Part shown: piece after piece, positions 44,085 to 53,268 of the stretch
Numbering within the stretch: the first letter of the stretch is position 1
Layout of the letters: each line of letters starts with the position of its first letter
Assembly: GCF_014644315.1 (NCBI RefSeq)
Contig: NZ_BMKL01000001.1
Coordinates: 2,429,001 to 2,493,000 of the forward strand
Direction: 5' to 3'
Source: Tsuneonella deserti
Lineage (GTDB): Bacteria; Pseudomonadota; Alphaproteobacteria; Sphingomonadales; Sphingomonadaceae
Length of the DNA stretch: 64,000 nucleotides
Position numbers and translations under genes: made by a program
Notes under the pieces: model-generated
The model's input: the letters and a program-made list of their open reading frames with translations, nothing else
What the model was told of the DNA's origin: nothing
Databases searched by the model: none

Positions 44085-45076
44085 GCTCCCAGAAGCCGCG
44101 CCGCGTGGGCCGCGTGATATGTCAGGACACCGGAGCAGCCAGCGCGGCGAAACGCCAGGAGCGTTTCGAGAACCAGCGCGTCGCGGTCTCCGGCTCCGGC
44201 CGCCGCGGCAGCCTCGATCATCGCGTACTCACCGCTCACCTGGTAGGCGAACACCGGCACTTCGAACCGCTCCTTCACCCGGCGCACGATGTCGAGGTAA
44301 GGGAGGCCCGGCTTGACCATCACGCTGTCGGCCCCTTCGGCGAGGTCGAGCGCGACTTCGCGCAAGGCTTCCTCGGCATTGCCCGGGTCCATCTGGTACG
44401 ATTTCTTGTCACCCTTGAGCAGCCCGCCCGAACCGACCGCGTCGCGGAACGGACCATAGAAGGCGCTGGCGTACTTGGCCGCGTAAGACATGATCTGCAC
44501 GTTGGCGTGGCCGCCCATCTCCAGCGCCATGCGGATCGCGCGCACCCGGCCGTCCATCATGTCGGACGGGGCGATGATGTCGGCGCCCGCCTCGGCCTGG
44601 TTCATCGCCTGGTCGACCAGCACCGCCACGGTATCGTCGTTGGTTACATAACCCTGGCGGTCTATCAGCCCGTCCTGGCCGTGGCTGGTGTAGGGATCGA
44701 GCGCAACGTCGGTCAGCACCCCGATGTCGCTTCCGCACGCGTCCTTGATCGCACGGATCGCGCGGCACATCAGGTTATCGGGATTGAGCGCCTCGGCCCC
44801 TTCGTCGCTGCGGCGTTCGGCCTGGGTGTTCGGGAACAATGCGACGCATGGAATGCCCAGATCGAGCGCTTCATTCGCACGTTTCACGATGCCGTCGATC
44901 GACCAGCGCGACACGCCGGGCAGGCTGGCGATCGGCTCCTCCACCCCCGATCCCTCGGTCACGAACAGCGGCCAGATAAGGTTGGCCGGGGCGAGCACGG
45001 TCTCGCGGTGAAGCGCCCGGCTCCAGGCGCTGGCACGGGTTCGGCGAAGGCGGAGGTTGGGGTAGGAAGCGGTCAT
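44081..45076 (-). CDS. hemB: Porphobilinogen synthase (delta-aminolevulinate dehydratase)
   Basis: HemB condenses two 5-aminolevulinate molecules to porphobilinogen. The 331-residue product shows both active-site lysines (MSYAAKYASAFYGPF and MVKPGLPYLD). The metal-binding segment reads DVALDPYTSHGQDG, with Asp/Ala where zinc enzymes carry cysteines, so this is the Mg-dependent type found in alphaproteobacteria. It is the first gene of an overlapping five-gene operon, 45 bases after the M23 peptidase gene. Confidence 0.95.
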   Translation of the reverse strand: MTASYPNLRLRRTRASAWSRALHRETVLAPANLIWPLFVTEGSGVEEPIASLPGVSRWSIDGIVKRANEALDLGIPCVALFPNTQAERRSDEGAEALNPDNLMCRAIRAIKDACGSDIGVLTDVALDPYTSHGQDGLIDRQGYVTNDDTVAVLVDQAMNQAEAGADIIAPSDMMDGRVRAIRMALEMGGHANVQIMSYAAKYASAFYGPFRDAVGSGGLLKGDKKSYQMDPGNAEEALREVALDLAEGADSVMVKPGLPYLDIVRRVKERFEVPVFAYQVSGEYAMIEAAAAAGAGDRDALVLETLLAFRRAGCSGVLTYHAAHAARLLGA

Positions 45077-45121
45077 CGGCGGCGGTGTTGCCGCAATCCG
45101 CCTCGCGGCGCAATCGGCCCG

Positions 45122-46735
45122 CTAGCGCGGATCGATCCGGTCGATCTCGCGCGCCGGCCCGGCCGCTCGCTCCTCTTGCGGCGAGGGTACGATATCAGCC
45201 AGCGCGGCACCGACCGGCACGGTCTTGAGCTGCGCAAGCACGCCCCGGAAGCGGGCCAGGTTCTCGCCCGCGAGAAGCGCTCGCGTGACGAACGCGACGC
45301 TGGCGGGGTTGATCGCCTGCCCGTTGCGGTACATCTCGTAATGCAGGTGCGGGCCGGTCGAGAGGCCGGTCGAGCCGACGTAACCGATGACCTGGCCGCG
45401 CCTTACGTTTTGACCAGCGGAAACCGCCATCCGGCTCATGTGGCAGTAGCGCGTCGCGATCCCTCCCGCATGGTTCAGCTTGACCGCATTGCCGCAGCCG
45501 CCCGCGCGACCGGCCGATGTGACATAGCCATCGGTTACCGCGACGATCGGCTGGCCATAGGCGGCATGAAAATCCATTCCCGCGTGCCGGCGCAGATAGC
45601 CCAGGATTGGATGCCGCCGCATGCCGAAGCTCGAGGTAATTCGTCCCGGCACCGGCTGCAGCAAGCCGGCGCGCTGCTCTCCGACGCCGGAGGCTTCGAA
45701 GAACTGCCCGCTGGTTCCCCAACGCATCAGTTGCGCGCGCGGCTTTCCGCCCCGCTCGATGCCGGCGTAGAGCAGGTCGCCCGCCTTGCGCTCGCCCGTC
45801 GCGGCGCGGCGATAGGAAACGATCATGTCGAAAGTGTCGGTCGGCCTGACGCCATCTTCCAGATCGACCTGGCTGCCGAGTTCGCGGAGGTACTGCTGCA
45901 CGGCGCTTGCCGGCGCACCGGCCGCGCGCATCGAGCGGTAGAGGCTGATTCCCGCCAGGCCGCGAATGCGCAGCGGGGTGGAATCCACCCGGATCGGCTT
46001 GCGTTCCAGAACCAGCCCACTGCCCTGCCGCTCGACCTCGAGCGCGAGGTCGAAGCGTGCCCGGAACGATAGCGAATCGAGCGGGCGCGGCGCATCGGCG
46101 GCGGGCCTGCGCCCCAGTGTGATGTCGACCTGCGTGCCGGGCGCGATCTGGCCAAGCGGTACGGTCTGGGCGACCATCGCCTCGATCCGGGCCGCATCGC
46201 CCTCGCCGATCCCCGCACGTTGGAGCATCCGGCCGAAGCTGTCGCCCTGGGCTAGCGTCGCAGTAAGCGAGATCGTCGGCCTTTCCGGCGCAGCTCTCAA
46301 GGGCACGACGGCGCGGGTCGCGCCCATGTGACGACCACTGTCGGCCCCCAGCGCGAGCGGCATGATCATCTGGCTGCGAAATTCGTCGCGCACCTCATCG
46401 TCGACCCGTGTCGCGGGCGCGGCTTCGAGCGGCGCGAACCCCGGCCAGAAGGCCAGGCTGACCGCCGATAGTCCCACGAAAGTGCCCAGGCCGCGAAACC
46501 AGCGGCGGCTTCCGATCGCATGGGCCAGGTCAGGGGCGAGATCCACGCCGGCCAGCCGCTCTTCCGCTTGCCAGCGCCAGGCATCCCATTTCTCGACCAG
46601 AGTGCGGACCAGGTCGGCGGCTTTCGGCTTGCTGGTGCATTCGATCGGCACGTGAGTCAGCGCGGCGGCGCTCCAGCCCGGCGCGCCGTTGGCGGGACCC
46701 TGTCCCGATGCCTCGATTTCGCGCGGCTTGAACAA
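45122..46735 (-). CDS. M23 family peptidoglycan DD-metallopeptidase, large
   Basis: A 537-residue inner-membrane-anchored endopeptidase. The first 80 residues are cytoplasmic, then one hydrophobic segment (about 83–100). A periplasmic region (about 155–350) includes an OapA/LysM-like start (TLAQGDSFGRMLQRAG). The LytM domain has all zinc ligands: HAGMDFH and GPHLHYEM. It resembles MepM/ShyA-type hydrolases. The gene is divergent from the helicase gene and precedes hemB. Confidence 0.92.
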   Translation of the reverse strand: MFKPREIEASGQGPANGAPGWSAAALTHVPIECTSKPKAADLVRTLVEKWDAWRWQAEERLAGVDLAPDLAHAIGSRRWFRGLGTFVGLSAVSLAFWPGFAPLEAAPATRVDDEVRDEFRSQMIMPLALGADSGRHMGATRAVVPLRAAPERPTISLTATLAQGDSFGRMLQRAGIGEGDAARIEAMVAQTVPLGQIAPGTQVDITLGRRPAADAPRPLDSLSFRARFDLALEVERQGSGLVLERKPIRVDSTPLRIRGLAGISLYRSMRAAGAPASAVQQYLRELGSQVDLEDGVRPTDTFDMIVSYRRAATGERKAGDLLYAGIERGGKPRAQLMRWGTSGQFFEASGVGEQRAGLLQPVPGRITSSFGMRRHPILGYLRRHAGMDFHAAYGQPIVAVTDGYVTSAGRAGGCGNAVKLNHAGGIATRYCHMSRMAVSAGQNVRRGQVIGYVGSTGLSTGPHLHYEMYRNGQAINPASVAFVTRALLAGENLARFRGVLAQLKTVPVGAALADIVPSPQEERAAGPAREIDRIDPR

Positions 46736-46887
46736 ACGCGCCCTCCAAATTGCCTGCCAGCGGAATCCCTGCCGCTGTCGCGCGCTTTTCCTGCCCGAAC
46801 GAAGTTAACGACGGCCTAATTTCAGCTACTTGGGATAACGGCACCACGCGGTTGAAGCCGGCCGCGCGCGGTGCCACATTGCGATGC

Positions 46888-49398
46888 GTGACCATCAAGG
46901 CGGTCCTCGGACCAACGAATACGGGCAAGACCCACCTCGCCATCGAGCGGATGTGCGGCCATTCTTCGGGAGCGATCGGCTTCCCGCTGAGGCTTCTTGC
47001 CCGCGAGGTGTACGACCGGGTTGTCGCGCTCAAGGGCGAGAAGTCGGTTGCGCTGATCACCGGCGAAGAGCGGATCGAGCCCAAGGGAGCGCGCTACTTC
47101 TGCTGCACGGTCGAGGCGATGCCGAGGCTAGGCGGCGGACCGGAGGGCCCCCTCGCCTTCGTTGCACTCGACGAGGCGCAACTCGCCGGCGATCGCGAGC
47201 GAGGACACATTTTCACCGACAGGTTTCTCAATACCCGTGGGCGCGAGGAGACGATGCTGCTGGGCTCCTCGACCTTGGAGCCGATGGTCCGTTCGCTTCT
47301 TCCCAAGGCGGAGATCGTAACCCGACCACGATTCTCCACGCTCACCTTTGCGGGCGCGCGCAAGCTCTCGCGTCTGCCGCCGAGGAGCGCGATTGTCGCC
47401 TTCTCCACCGAGCAGGTATATGCGGTAGCCGAGATGCTGCGCCGGTTCCGCGGCGGCGCGGCGGTGGTCATGGGGGGCCTTTCCCCCGAGACGCGCAACA
47501 AGCAGGTGGCACTGTTCCAGTCGGGCGAGGTCGATTACATCGTCGCAACCGACGCGATCGGCATGGGGCTCAACCTCGACGTGGCTCACGTCGCATTTGC
47601 CGGCCTGACCAAGTTCGACGGGGTGCGCCAGCGCCGGCTGACCCCGGCGGAGATGGCGCAGATCGCAGGACGGGCGGGCCGGCATCAGAAGGACGGCAGC
47701 TTCGGCACGCTTTCGGGCACGGGCGGCACGAGTCCCGAATTCACCGACGAGGAAGTCTATGCCATCGAGGAGCACCGCTTCGCCCCGTTGGCTGCGCTCT
47801 ATTGGCGCGAGCCGGAGCCGCGCTTCGAAAGCCTCGCCACCCTGATTGCCGATCTCGAAGCGCATCCTCGGCAGGAGGGCCTGGTCCGCGCGCCGGAGGC
47901 GGTTGATCTGGCCGTTCTCAAGCGCCTTGCCGGCGAGCCGCTGGCGCGCGACGTCAGGACGCCGGGAGCTGTCCGGCGATTTTGGGAAGCGTGCAGCTTG
48001 CCCGACTTCCGACAGAGCGGGGCTGACACCCATGCACGGTTCGTCGCCCGGCTGTGGCAGGATCTGCGCGACGGACACCTGGGCGCGGACTACGTTGCAG
48101 CGCGGATTGCCGAACTCGACCGGCCGCAGGGGGACATCGATACTTTGCAGGGGCGGATCGCCGCCATCAGATCGTGGGCCTACATTTCCCAACGGCCGGA
48201 CTGGGTGCTGGCGCGTGACGAAATGGCCGCTCGTGCCCGCGCCGTCGAGGCACGTCTCTCGGACGCGCTGCACGCGCGTCTGACCGAACGCTTCGTCAAT
48301 CGGAGGACGACCATCCTGATGAAGAGCCTTGGCGCCGACGCGGCACTGCTGCCGGTGACCCTGTCGGATGATGGCAGGGTAATGGTGGAGGACGAGCCGA
48401 TCGGCCATCTGGAAGGCTTTCGCTTCGTGGTCGACCCGCTCGCCAGCCATAGCGACCGGCGAATGCTGCTCGCCGCCGCGGAGAAAGCACTTCCCGCCCT
48501 TCTCGGTGAACGCGCGAGATCGCTGGCAGACAATTTCGCGGTGGAATTGTCGGGCGGCATCATCCGCTGGCAGGGTACGGATCTCGCGCGCCTCGAACCG
48601 GGCGTGTCGGCGGTCAGTCCCAGGCTGGTTCCGGCTCGGGAGCTGAGTGCAATACCTGAAGGCGGCCGCCGTGCGGTCATTTGTGCGACCGAAGCCTGGC
48701 TTGCCGAGCAGTTGGCTCCCCTGGCTCCGCTCGCCAGGCTCGAAGCCGCCACCCGCGATCCTGCTGCCGGCAGCCAGGCTCGTGCGCTTCTTCTGAATCT
48801 CGTTGCGGGGCACGGCGTGATTATGCGCGAAGACGCGGGCATCGAGCACCTCCCGCGCGAGCTGCGCCCGTTCCTGCGCCGCCTTGGCGTCACGTTTGGC
48901 GCGCTCGACGTTTTCGCTCCCGCTTTGCTCAAGCCGGCTGCCCGACGCGCCCTGCACGAGGCCGGGATCGACCGTCGCCCGTTGGCTCCAACCATGCCGC
49001 CCGTCCTCCCTTCCGCGAGGGTGCTCCCCGCGGGATATCGCAGGGCGGGCACGCAGGCGGTGCGGGTCGACGTTGCCGAGAAGCTCATACGGGCGGCGCA
49101 CGATGCACGGGAAAGCGGCGCCGGCAACTCCGCCGGACGGGCGCGCGCCCGCCAGTTTGCGCTCGATCCTGCTTTGGCGGTTTCGACCGGACTCAGACGC
49201 GACAACTGGGTGCGTTTGCTCGGCACCGCGGGCTTCAAGGTGCAGCGGGCACGCACCCTGCCCGACAATGCCGCCGGGCCCCCCGCGCCCGACCGCTGGA
49301 GCTGGCGGCCATCGCGCAGGATCGCGCCCAACCGGCCCCAATCGCCCGCTCGCGAAGGTTCTGCCTTCGCCGCGTTAGCTGGTCTGATGCAGTCCTGA
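46888..49398 (+). CDS. SUV3-like DEAD/DEAH-box helicase
   Basis: I use the GTG at 46888 (VTIKAVLGPTNTGKT), giving 836 residues; upstream in-frame starts would add about 46 residues without helicase features. Walker A is GPTNTGKT, Walker B is DEAQ, and the second RecA domain has VMGGLSPETRN, DAIGMGLNLD and QIAGRAGRH. The Suv3 group acts on RNA in mitochondria; the bacterial relatives are widely present in alphaproteobacteria with less clear roles. The last 120 residues are basic and low-complexity. It is followed by an S4 RNA-binding gene 13 bases on. Confidence 0.88.
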   Translation: MTIKAVLGPTNTGKTHLAIERMCGHSSGAIGFPLRLLAREVYDRVVALKGEKSVALITGEERIEPKGARYFCCTVEAMPRLGGGPEGPLAFVALDEAQLAGDRERGHIFTDRFLNTRGREETMLLGSSTLEPMVRSLLPKAEIVTRPRFSTLTFAGARKLSRLPPRSAIVAFSTEQVYAVAEMLRRFRGGAAVVMGGLSPETRNKQVALFQSGEVDYIVATDAIGMGLNLDVAHVAFAGLTKFDGVRQRRLTPAEMAQIAGRAGRHQKDGSFGTLSGTGGTSPEFTDEEVYAIEEHRFAPLAALYWREPEPRFESLATLIADLEAHPRQEGLVRAPEAVDLAVLKRLAGEPLARDVRTPGAVRRFWEACSLPDFRQSGADTHARFVARLWQDLRDGHLGADYVAARIAELDRPQGDIDTLQGRIAAIRSWAYISQRPDWVLARDEMAARARAVEARLSDALHARLTERFVNRRTTILMKSLGADAALLPVTLSDDGRVMVEDEPIGHLEGFRFVVDPLASHSDRRMLLAAAEKALPALLGERARSLADNFAVELSGGIIRWQGTDLARLEPGVSAVSPRLVPARELSAIPEGGRRAVICATEAWLAEQLAPLAPLARLEAATRDPAAGSQARALLLNLVAGHGVIMREDAGIEHLPRELRPFLRRLGVTFGALDVFAPALLKPAARRALHEAGIDRRPLAPTMPPVLPSARVLPAGYRRAGTQAVRVDVAEKLIRAAHDARESGAGNSAGRARARQFALDPALAVSTGLRRDNWVRLLGTAGFKVQRARTLPDNAAGPPAPDRWSWRPSRRIAPNRPQSPAREGSAFAALAGLMQS

Positions 49399-49411
49399 CG
49401 GGGCGGCACAG

Positions 49412-49723
49412 GTGAGAATCGACAAGCTTCTGTGGCAGCTGCGGTTCACCCGGACACGCAGTCTGGCCCAGTCCCTGGTCGCCGGGGGCCACGTGCGCCG
49501 CAACGGAGCGCGGGTGCTCCGGGTCAGCCAGGATGTGGTCGAAGGCGACCGGCTGACTTTGCCGCTGCCTGCCGGTGTCCGCGTGATCGAAGTGGTAGCG
49601 ATGCCGACGCGTCGCGGTCCGTCGGCGGAGGCCCAGGCCTGTTACCGCACGCTTGACCCGCACGGAATTCCCGCCATAGCACCGGGCGAACCGCAATCGC
49701 AGGCAAGGGGCCAGCAGCAATGA
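49412..49723 (+). CDS. RNA-binding S4 domain protein (Hsp15-like)
   Basis: A 103-residue protein starting at GTG 49412. The first 60 residues are an S4 domain ([20 protein letters not shown], then [19 protein letters not shown]), as in Hsp15, which binds free 50S subunits with nascent chains. The tail is short and polar. It is coupled to the helicase upstream and overlaps the ferredoxin gene by four bases. Confidence 0.9.
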   Translation: MRIDKLLWQLRFTRTRSLAQSLVAGGHVRRNGARVLRVSQDVVEGDRLTLPLPAGVRVIEVVAMPTRRGPSAEAQACYRTLDPHGIPAIAPGEPQSQARGQQQ

Positions 49724-50058
49724 CCTACGTCGTCACCGACGCGTGCATCAAGTGCAAGTACACCGACTGCGTCGAGGTCTGCCCGGTCGATTGCTTCTAC
49801 GAAGGCGAAACGATGCTGGTCATCAATCCGTCCGAGTGCATCGACTGTGGCGTGTGCGAGCCCGAGTGCCCGGCGGAGGCCATCCTCCCCGATACCGAGA
49901 GCGGTCTCGAGCAGTGGCTCGAGCTGAACGCGAAGTTCTCGGCCGAGTGGCCCAATATCACCCAGAAGAAGGATCCGCCGGAAGACGCGGACGAGCACAA
50001 GGGTGAAGAGGGCAAGTATGACAAGTTTTTCACGCCCGAGCCTGGCGAGGGCGACTGA
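49720..50058 (+). CDS. fdxA: Seven-iron ferredoxin FdxA
   Basis: A 112-residue low-potential ferredoxin. Cysteines match the 7Fe pattern: C9, C17 and C50 for the 3Fe-4S centre and C21, C40, C43 and C46 for the 4Fe-4S centre (an exact one-residue offset from the Azotobacter-type protein), plus extra C12 and C25. The acidic C-terminus ([20 protein letters not shown]) is typical. The redox partner is unknown. Confidence 0.95.
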   Translation: MTYVVTDACIKCKYTDCVEVCPVDCFYEGETMLVINPSECIDCGVCEPECPAEAILPDTESGLEQWLELNAKFSAEWPNITQKKDPPEDADEHKGEEGKYDKFFTPEPGEGD

Positions 50059-50337
50059 GTCGCGCGCTCAGGAGGCCTCCGGGCGCCTTCCCTGTTCGGC
50101 TATCGCCCGACAAGACTGGCTATGTCCGCTGCAGCATTCTTCTCACCCCCGCGGGGTGGAAATTTTGTTGCGAGCGTGTTATATAATCCATCAATCCCGT
50201 TGGTGAGCGATTCCCGACGGCGAAGAGAACAGCAAAGGGCGCCCACAACCCTGCGAAAAGACAGGCTATTCGACCGGCGAGGTCCGGTGGACAGCCCGAT
50301 TCTTTTTCGCCGGGGATCGCCCGCGAAAGGATCTTTG
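50059..50337 (+). promoter_or_regulatory. Long leader of carD with a −10-like box
   Basis: A 279-base gap upstream of carD. A TATAAT box at 50182–50187 lies in an AT-rich pocket; no convincing −35 is seen at 16–18 bases, so it may be a promoter that needs help, or chance. Transcription from there would leave a leader of about 145 bases containing GC-rich segments without a clear fold. The ribosome binding site AAAGGA precedes the ATG at 50338. Confidence 0.35.
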
Positions 50338-50871
50338 ATGGCTAGCCAGGCCCCTGCTTTCGATGTCGGTGATTACGTTGTTTATCCCAAGCACGGTGTG
50401 GGCCGTGTGGTCGAGCTTCAGAGCGAAGAAATCGCGGGCATGCAGCTCGAGTTGTACGTTCTCCGCTTCGAAAAGGAACGGATGACCCTCCGCGTCCCGG
50501 TCAACAAGGTTGAATCGATCGGCATGCGCAAGCTTTCGAGCGACAAGACCCTCAAGGAAGCGATGGAGACCCTGAAGGGCAAGCCCAAGGTCAAGCGCAC
50601 GATGTGGAGCCGCCGCGCCCAGGAATACGAAGCGAAGATCAACTCGGGCGATCTTGTGTCGATCGCGGAAGTGACCCGTGACCTTTTCCGCCCCGAGGAT
50701 CAGCCCGAACAGTCCTATTCGGAACGGCAGATCTTCGAAGCGGCTTCCAGCCGCCTTGCACGCGAGCTCGCGGCTATGGAGAAAACCGACGAGCCTGCCG
50801 CCCTTGGCAAGATCCTCTCGGTCCTGCGCGAGCATGCGCCGAAGTATTACGAGACCGCGGACGAGGCCTGA
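50338..50871 (+). CDS. carD: CarD family transcriptional regulator
   Basis: CarD binds the RNA polymerase beta subunit and stabilises open promoter complexes. The start at 50338 (MASQAPAFDVGDYVVYPKHG) gives 177 residues. The N-terminal RNA-polymerase interaction domain (KHGVGRVVELQSEEIAG, VPVNKVESIGMRKLS) is followed by a helical DNA-binding domain (RTMWSRRAQEYEAKINSGD to AMEKTD). A strong intrinsic terminator follows 25 bases after the stop, so carD is probably a single transcription unit. Confidence 0.95.
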   Translation: MASQAPAFDVGDYVVYPKHGVGRVVELQSEEIAGMQLELYVLRFEKERMTLRVPVNKVESIGMRKLSSDKTLKEAMETLKGKPKVKRTMWSRRAQEYEAKINSGDLVSIAEVTRDLFRPEDQPEQSYSERQIFEAASSRLARELAAMEKTDEPAALGKILSVLREHAPKYYETADEA

Positions 50872-50895
50872 GCTTTTTCGCCGCACTGAGATCTT

Positions 50896-50930
50896 AAGGC
50901 GCCCTTCCCTCCGGAAGGGCGCCTTTTTCG
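50896..50930 (+). terminator. Intrinsic terminator of carD
   Basis: A 13-bp perfect stem (50896–50908 with 50913–50925), a four-base loop (CTCC) and a T-run through 50928. This is the clearest intrinsic terminator in the window and follows the carD stop directly. Confidence 0.9.
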
Positions 50931-51089
50931 TTAGGTTCCGGCCACGCTCGCCGCCCGGATCGACGAGCGACATCGTGCAGCCGATCAACCGCGTCAAAAG
51001 CCGTGATATCGGCAAGGTCCAGCGTTGCCCGCGTCCGTGCACTGTATTATAACAGCAATACGGATAAAACATCGATTGAGGTTTTTGCC

Positions 51090-51893
51090 ATGCTCCAGAA
51101 GATCTTGAAGGGTGTCGTGCCTGTGCTGGCGTTCGCCCTGGCCGCCGGGGTTTCCGGATGCGACGGCCACATCTCCATCAACGGAAAGGACGGCGTGCCG
51201 CTGTCCGAACTTGATCTTGACGGAAAGGCGCCCACCAGTCTTGTGCTCGCCGGGCCCGACACGGTCATCGTCAGCAAAGGCGAAAAGCTCACGATAGAGG
51301 TAGGGGGCGATGCCGACGCGGCGGAGGCACTTCGTTTCACCCTTGATGACGAAACGCTCGGGATCATGCGCCAGAGCGGCTGGAAGGGCGACGGCAAGGC
51401 GACCGTGCGCGTTACCATGCCGAACCTTGAAAGGCTGACATTGGCCGGGTCGGGCACGGTTCAGGCTGATCGCATCACCGGCGATGCCGAGACCGTCGTT
51501 GCCGGCAGCGGCTCGGTCCAACTCGCTGGGGTCGATGCGAAGAAGCTGGAAGTGACCATAGCGGGCTCGGGCTCGCTCGCCGCCGCCGGGCGCGCCCAAT
51601 CGCTCGAATTGAGCATCGCCGGTTCGGGCTCGGCCGACATGGCAGGGCTCAAGGTTGATGGGGCGGAAGTCACCATCGCCGGTTCAGGCGACGCCAGCTT
51701 CGCCTCCGACGGTACCGTCGAGGCGACGGTTATGGGTTCAGGCGATGTGACGGTGACCGGCAAAGCCAAATGCACGATCAAGTCGATGGGTTCAGGGAAG
51801 TTGAACTGCCACAGCGGAGCGCGTCCCTCGGACGGACCACCCGCGGCGCCTGCCGCTCCCACGGCCCCCGAGGCACCACCGACGCCTGAATAA
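51090..51893 (+). CDS. DUF2807/head-GIN domain lipoprotein
   Basis: The ATG at 51090 follows a GAGG and gives 267 residues. The lipobox is AGVSGC, so it is a lipoprotein. The central region is DUF2807 (auto-transporter adhesin head GIN domain) with a regular repeat: (A/M)GSG occurs seven times at intervals of about 15–25 residues (TLAGSGTV, VVAGSGSV, TIAGSGSL, SIAGSGSA, TIAGSGDA, VMGSGDV, SMGSGKL), typical of a beta-helix. The C-terminus is Pro/Ala-rich. Function unknown, likely at the envelope. Confidence 0.85.
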   Translation: MLQKILKGVVPVLAFALAAGVSGCDGHISINGKDGVPLSELDLDGKAPTSLVLAGPDTVIVSKGEKLTIEVGGDADAAEALRFTLDDETLGIMRQSGWKGDGKATVRVTMPNLERLTLAGSGTVQADRITGDAETVVAGSGSVQLAGVDAKKLEVTIAGSGSLAAAGRAQSLELSIAGSGSADMAGLKVDGAEVTIAGSGDASFASDGTVEATVMGSGDVTVTGKAKCTIKSMGSGKLNCHSGARPSDGPPAAPAAPTAPEAPPTPE

Positions 51894-51948
51894 ATTCATC
51901 GCTCCGCAACGACAGTAGCCCTAAGACCGCGCAACGAAAGGAAACTCG

Positions 51949-52281
51949 ATGCGCGGTCTTTCAATTGTGCTGCTCGCGTCAGCGTCGTTCGCGCTATCCG
52001 GCTGCCTGGCAAAGACTGCCTTCGACGTCGCGACTGCCCCGGTACGGGCCGCTTCCAAGGCCGTTGATCTGGCGACAACCAGCCAATCGGAGGCCGACGA
52101 AAAGCGAGGTCGTGAGATTCGCAAGCGCGAAGAGCGGCTGGGCGAGCTCCAGCGCGAGCGTGAAAAAAATGAGAAAGCTTGCCTGTCCGGCAGTTCGCAG
52201 GCGTGCGACCGGCTTTCCGCCATCAATGCTGAAATCCGCATCCTGCTGCCGCAGGTTCCGGTCGAGCCTGACGACGATTAG
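51949..52281 (+). CDS. Small lipoprotein, unknown function
   Basis: A 110-residue protein with a lipobox (ALSGC). After the anchor comes a charged helical region (residues 45–75, KRGREIRKREERLGELQRE) and a cysteine pair (ACLSGSSQAC). It ends acidic. The stop overlaps the convergent tsaC stop by four bases. No domain family is recognised. Confidence 0.75.
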   Translation: MRGLSIVLLASASFALSGCLAKTAFDVATAPVRAASKAVDLATTSQSEADEKRGREIRKREERLGELQREREKNEKACLSGSSQACDRLSAINAEIRILLPQVPVEPDDD

Positions 52282-53219
52282 GCTGCCGCACGGCGCAAGC
52301 GATCGTTGATCGCGGCCCCTATTCCCTCATCCGGGACTGGCGCGACCGCGACCCGCGCAAACGGCGACAGGGCGGCCGCGTGCAGGCATGCATAGAGATG
52401 CGCGGCCGCTTCGGCGGTGTCAGCACGCGGCGAGAGATTGCAGTGACCGGAAAGACCGCCGAAGCCGATGAAGAACTCGTCGTCCTGTGCGGTCAGCGCG
52501 CCAAGCCGCACCGGCTTTCCGGGTGAGTAATGCTGCGGCAACTGACCAGGAGCCTCGATCATCGCGCTGGTGACTGGGCGCGGCTTGCCCAGCGCTGACT
52601 GCAATTCGAGCTCCGTCACCGGCCCGGCCCGCAATAGCTGCCAACCATCCTCTCTAAGCGCCACGATAGTCGATTCGAGTCCCCGTGCGCACGGTCCACC
52701 ATCGAGAACGGCGGCGATGCGCTGGTCCAGCGTCCCCAGTACGTGGTCCGCGGTGGTGGGGCTGACCGCACCGCTGCGGTTCGCCGAAGGTGCTGCGAGT
52801 GGCAACGCGCTGAGCTCGAGAAGCTTCCGCATGATCGGGTGCGCCGGGCAACGCAGCGCGATGGTGGACAACCCTGCCGTCACCGCAGCGGCGATGGCGG
52901 CTTCCGGACGCCGCGGCAGGACAAGAGTCAAAGGCCCGGGCCAGAACCGCTCCGCAAGCAGTCGCGCGCGCCCGTCGAAATCTGCCAAGCGCTCCGCCTG
53001 TGCCAGGTCCGGCACGTGGACAATCAATGGATTGAAATCCGGGCGGCCCTTGGCGCGATAGACTGCCGCGACAGCCTCGGCACTGTCCGCACGGGCAGCG
53101 AGACCGTAAACCGTCTCGGTCGGCACCGCGACCAATTCGCCCGCGACGAGCAATTGGGCAGCCCGCGCGAGCCCGGCGTCATCGGCTGTCAACCGCTCGG
53201 TCCTGTGCTTGTCGCTCAT
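52278..53219 (-). CDS. tsaC: L-threonylcarbamoyladenylate synthase
   Basis: TsaC/Sua5 makes the threonylcarbamoyl-AMP used for t6A at position 37 of ANN-decoding tRNAs. The 313-residue size with a C-terminal extension is the Sua5-type. YrdC-domain features: VAVPTETVYGLAA, YRAKGRPDFNPLIVH, STIALRCPAHPI and APSANRSGAVSPTTAD. The Sua5 C-terminal part follows (LPQHYSPGKPVRL). It is divergent from the acyl-CoA dehydrogenase. Confidence 0.94.
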   Translation of the reverse strand: MSDKHRTERLTADDAGLARAAQLLVAGELVAVPTETVYGLAARADSAEAVAAVYRAKGRPDFNPLIVHVPDLAQAERLADFDGRARLLAERFWPGPLTLVLPRRPEAAIAAAVTAGLSTIALRCPAHPIMRKLLELSALPLAAPSANRSGAVSPTTADHVLGTLDQRIAAVLDGGPCARGLESTIVALREDGWQLLRAGPVTELELQSALGKPRPVTSAMIEAPGQLPQHYSPGKPVRLGALTAQDDEFFIGFGGLSGHCNLSPRADTAEAAAHLYACLHAAALSPFARVAVAPVPDEGIGAAINDRLRRAAA

Positions 53220-53268
53220 CGCGACCCGCTATAAGCGTGACCGCGGCCGACCCCAAGGAGAAGCGCAC

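Noticed and set aside
44105..46072. A 655-codon plus-strand frame across hemB and the M23 gene
   Set aside because: Both minus-strand genes have full catalytic motifs; the opposite frame is a shadow.
50159..50187. A complete sigma70 promoter before carD
   Set aside because: TATAAT is present but no −35 element occurs at 16–18 bases; listed only as a weak −10-like box.
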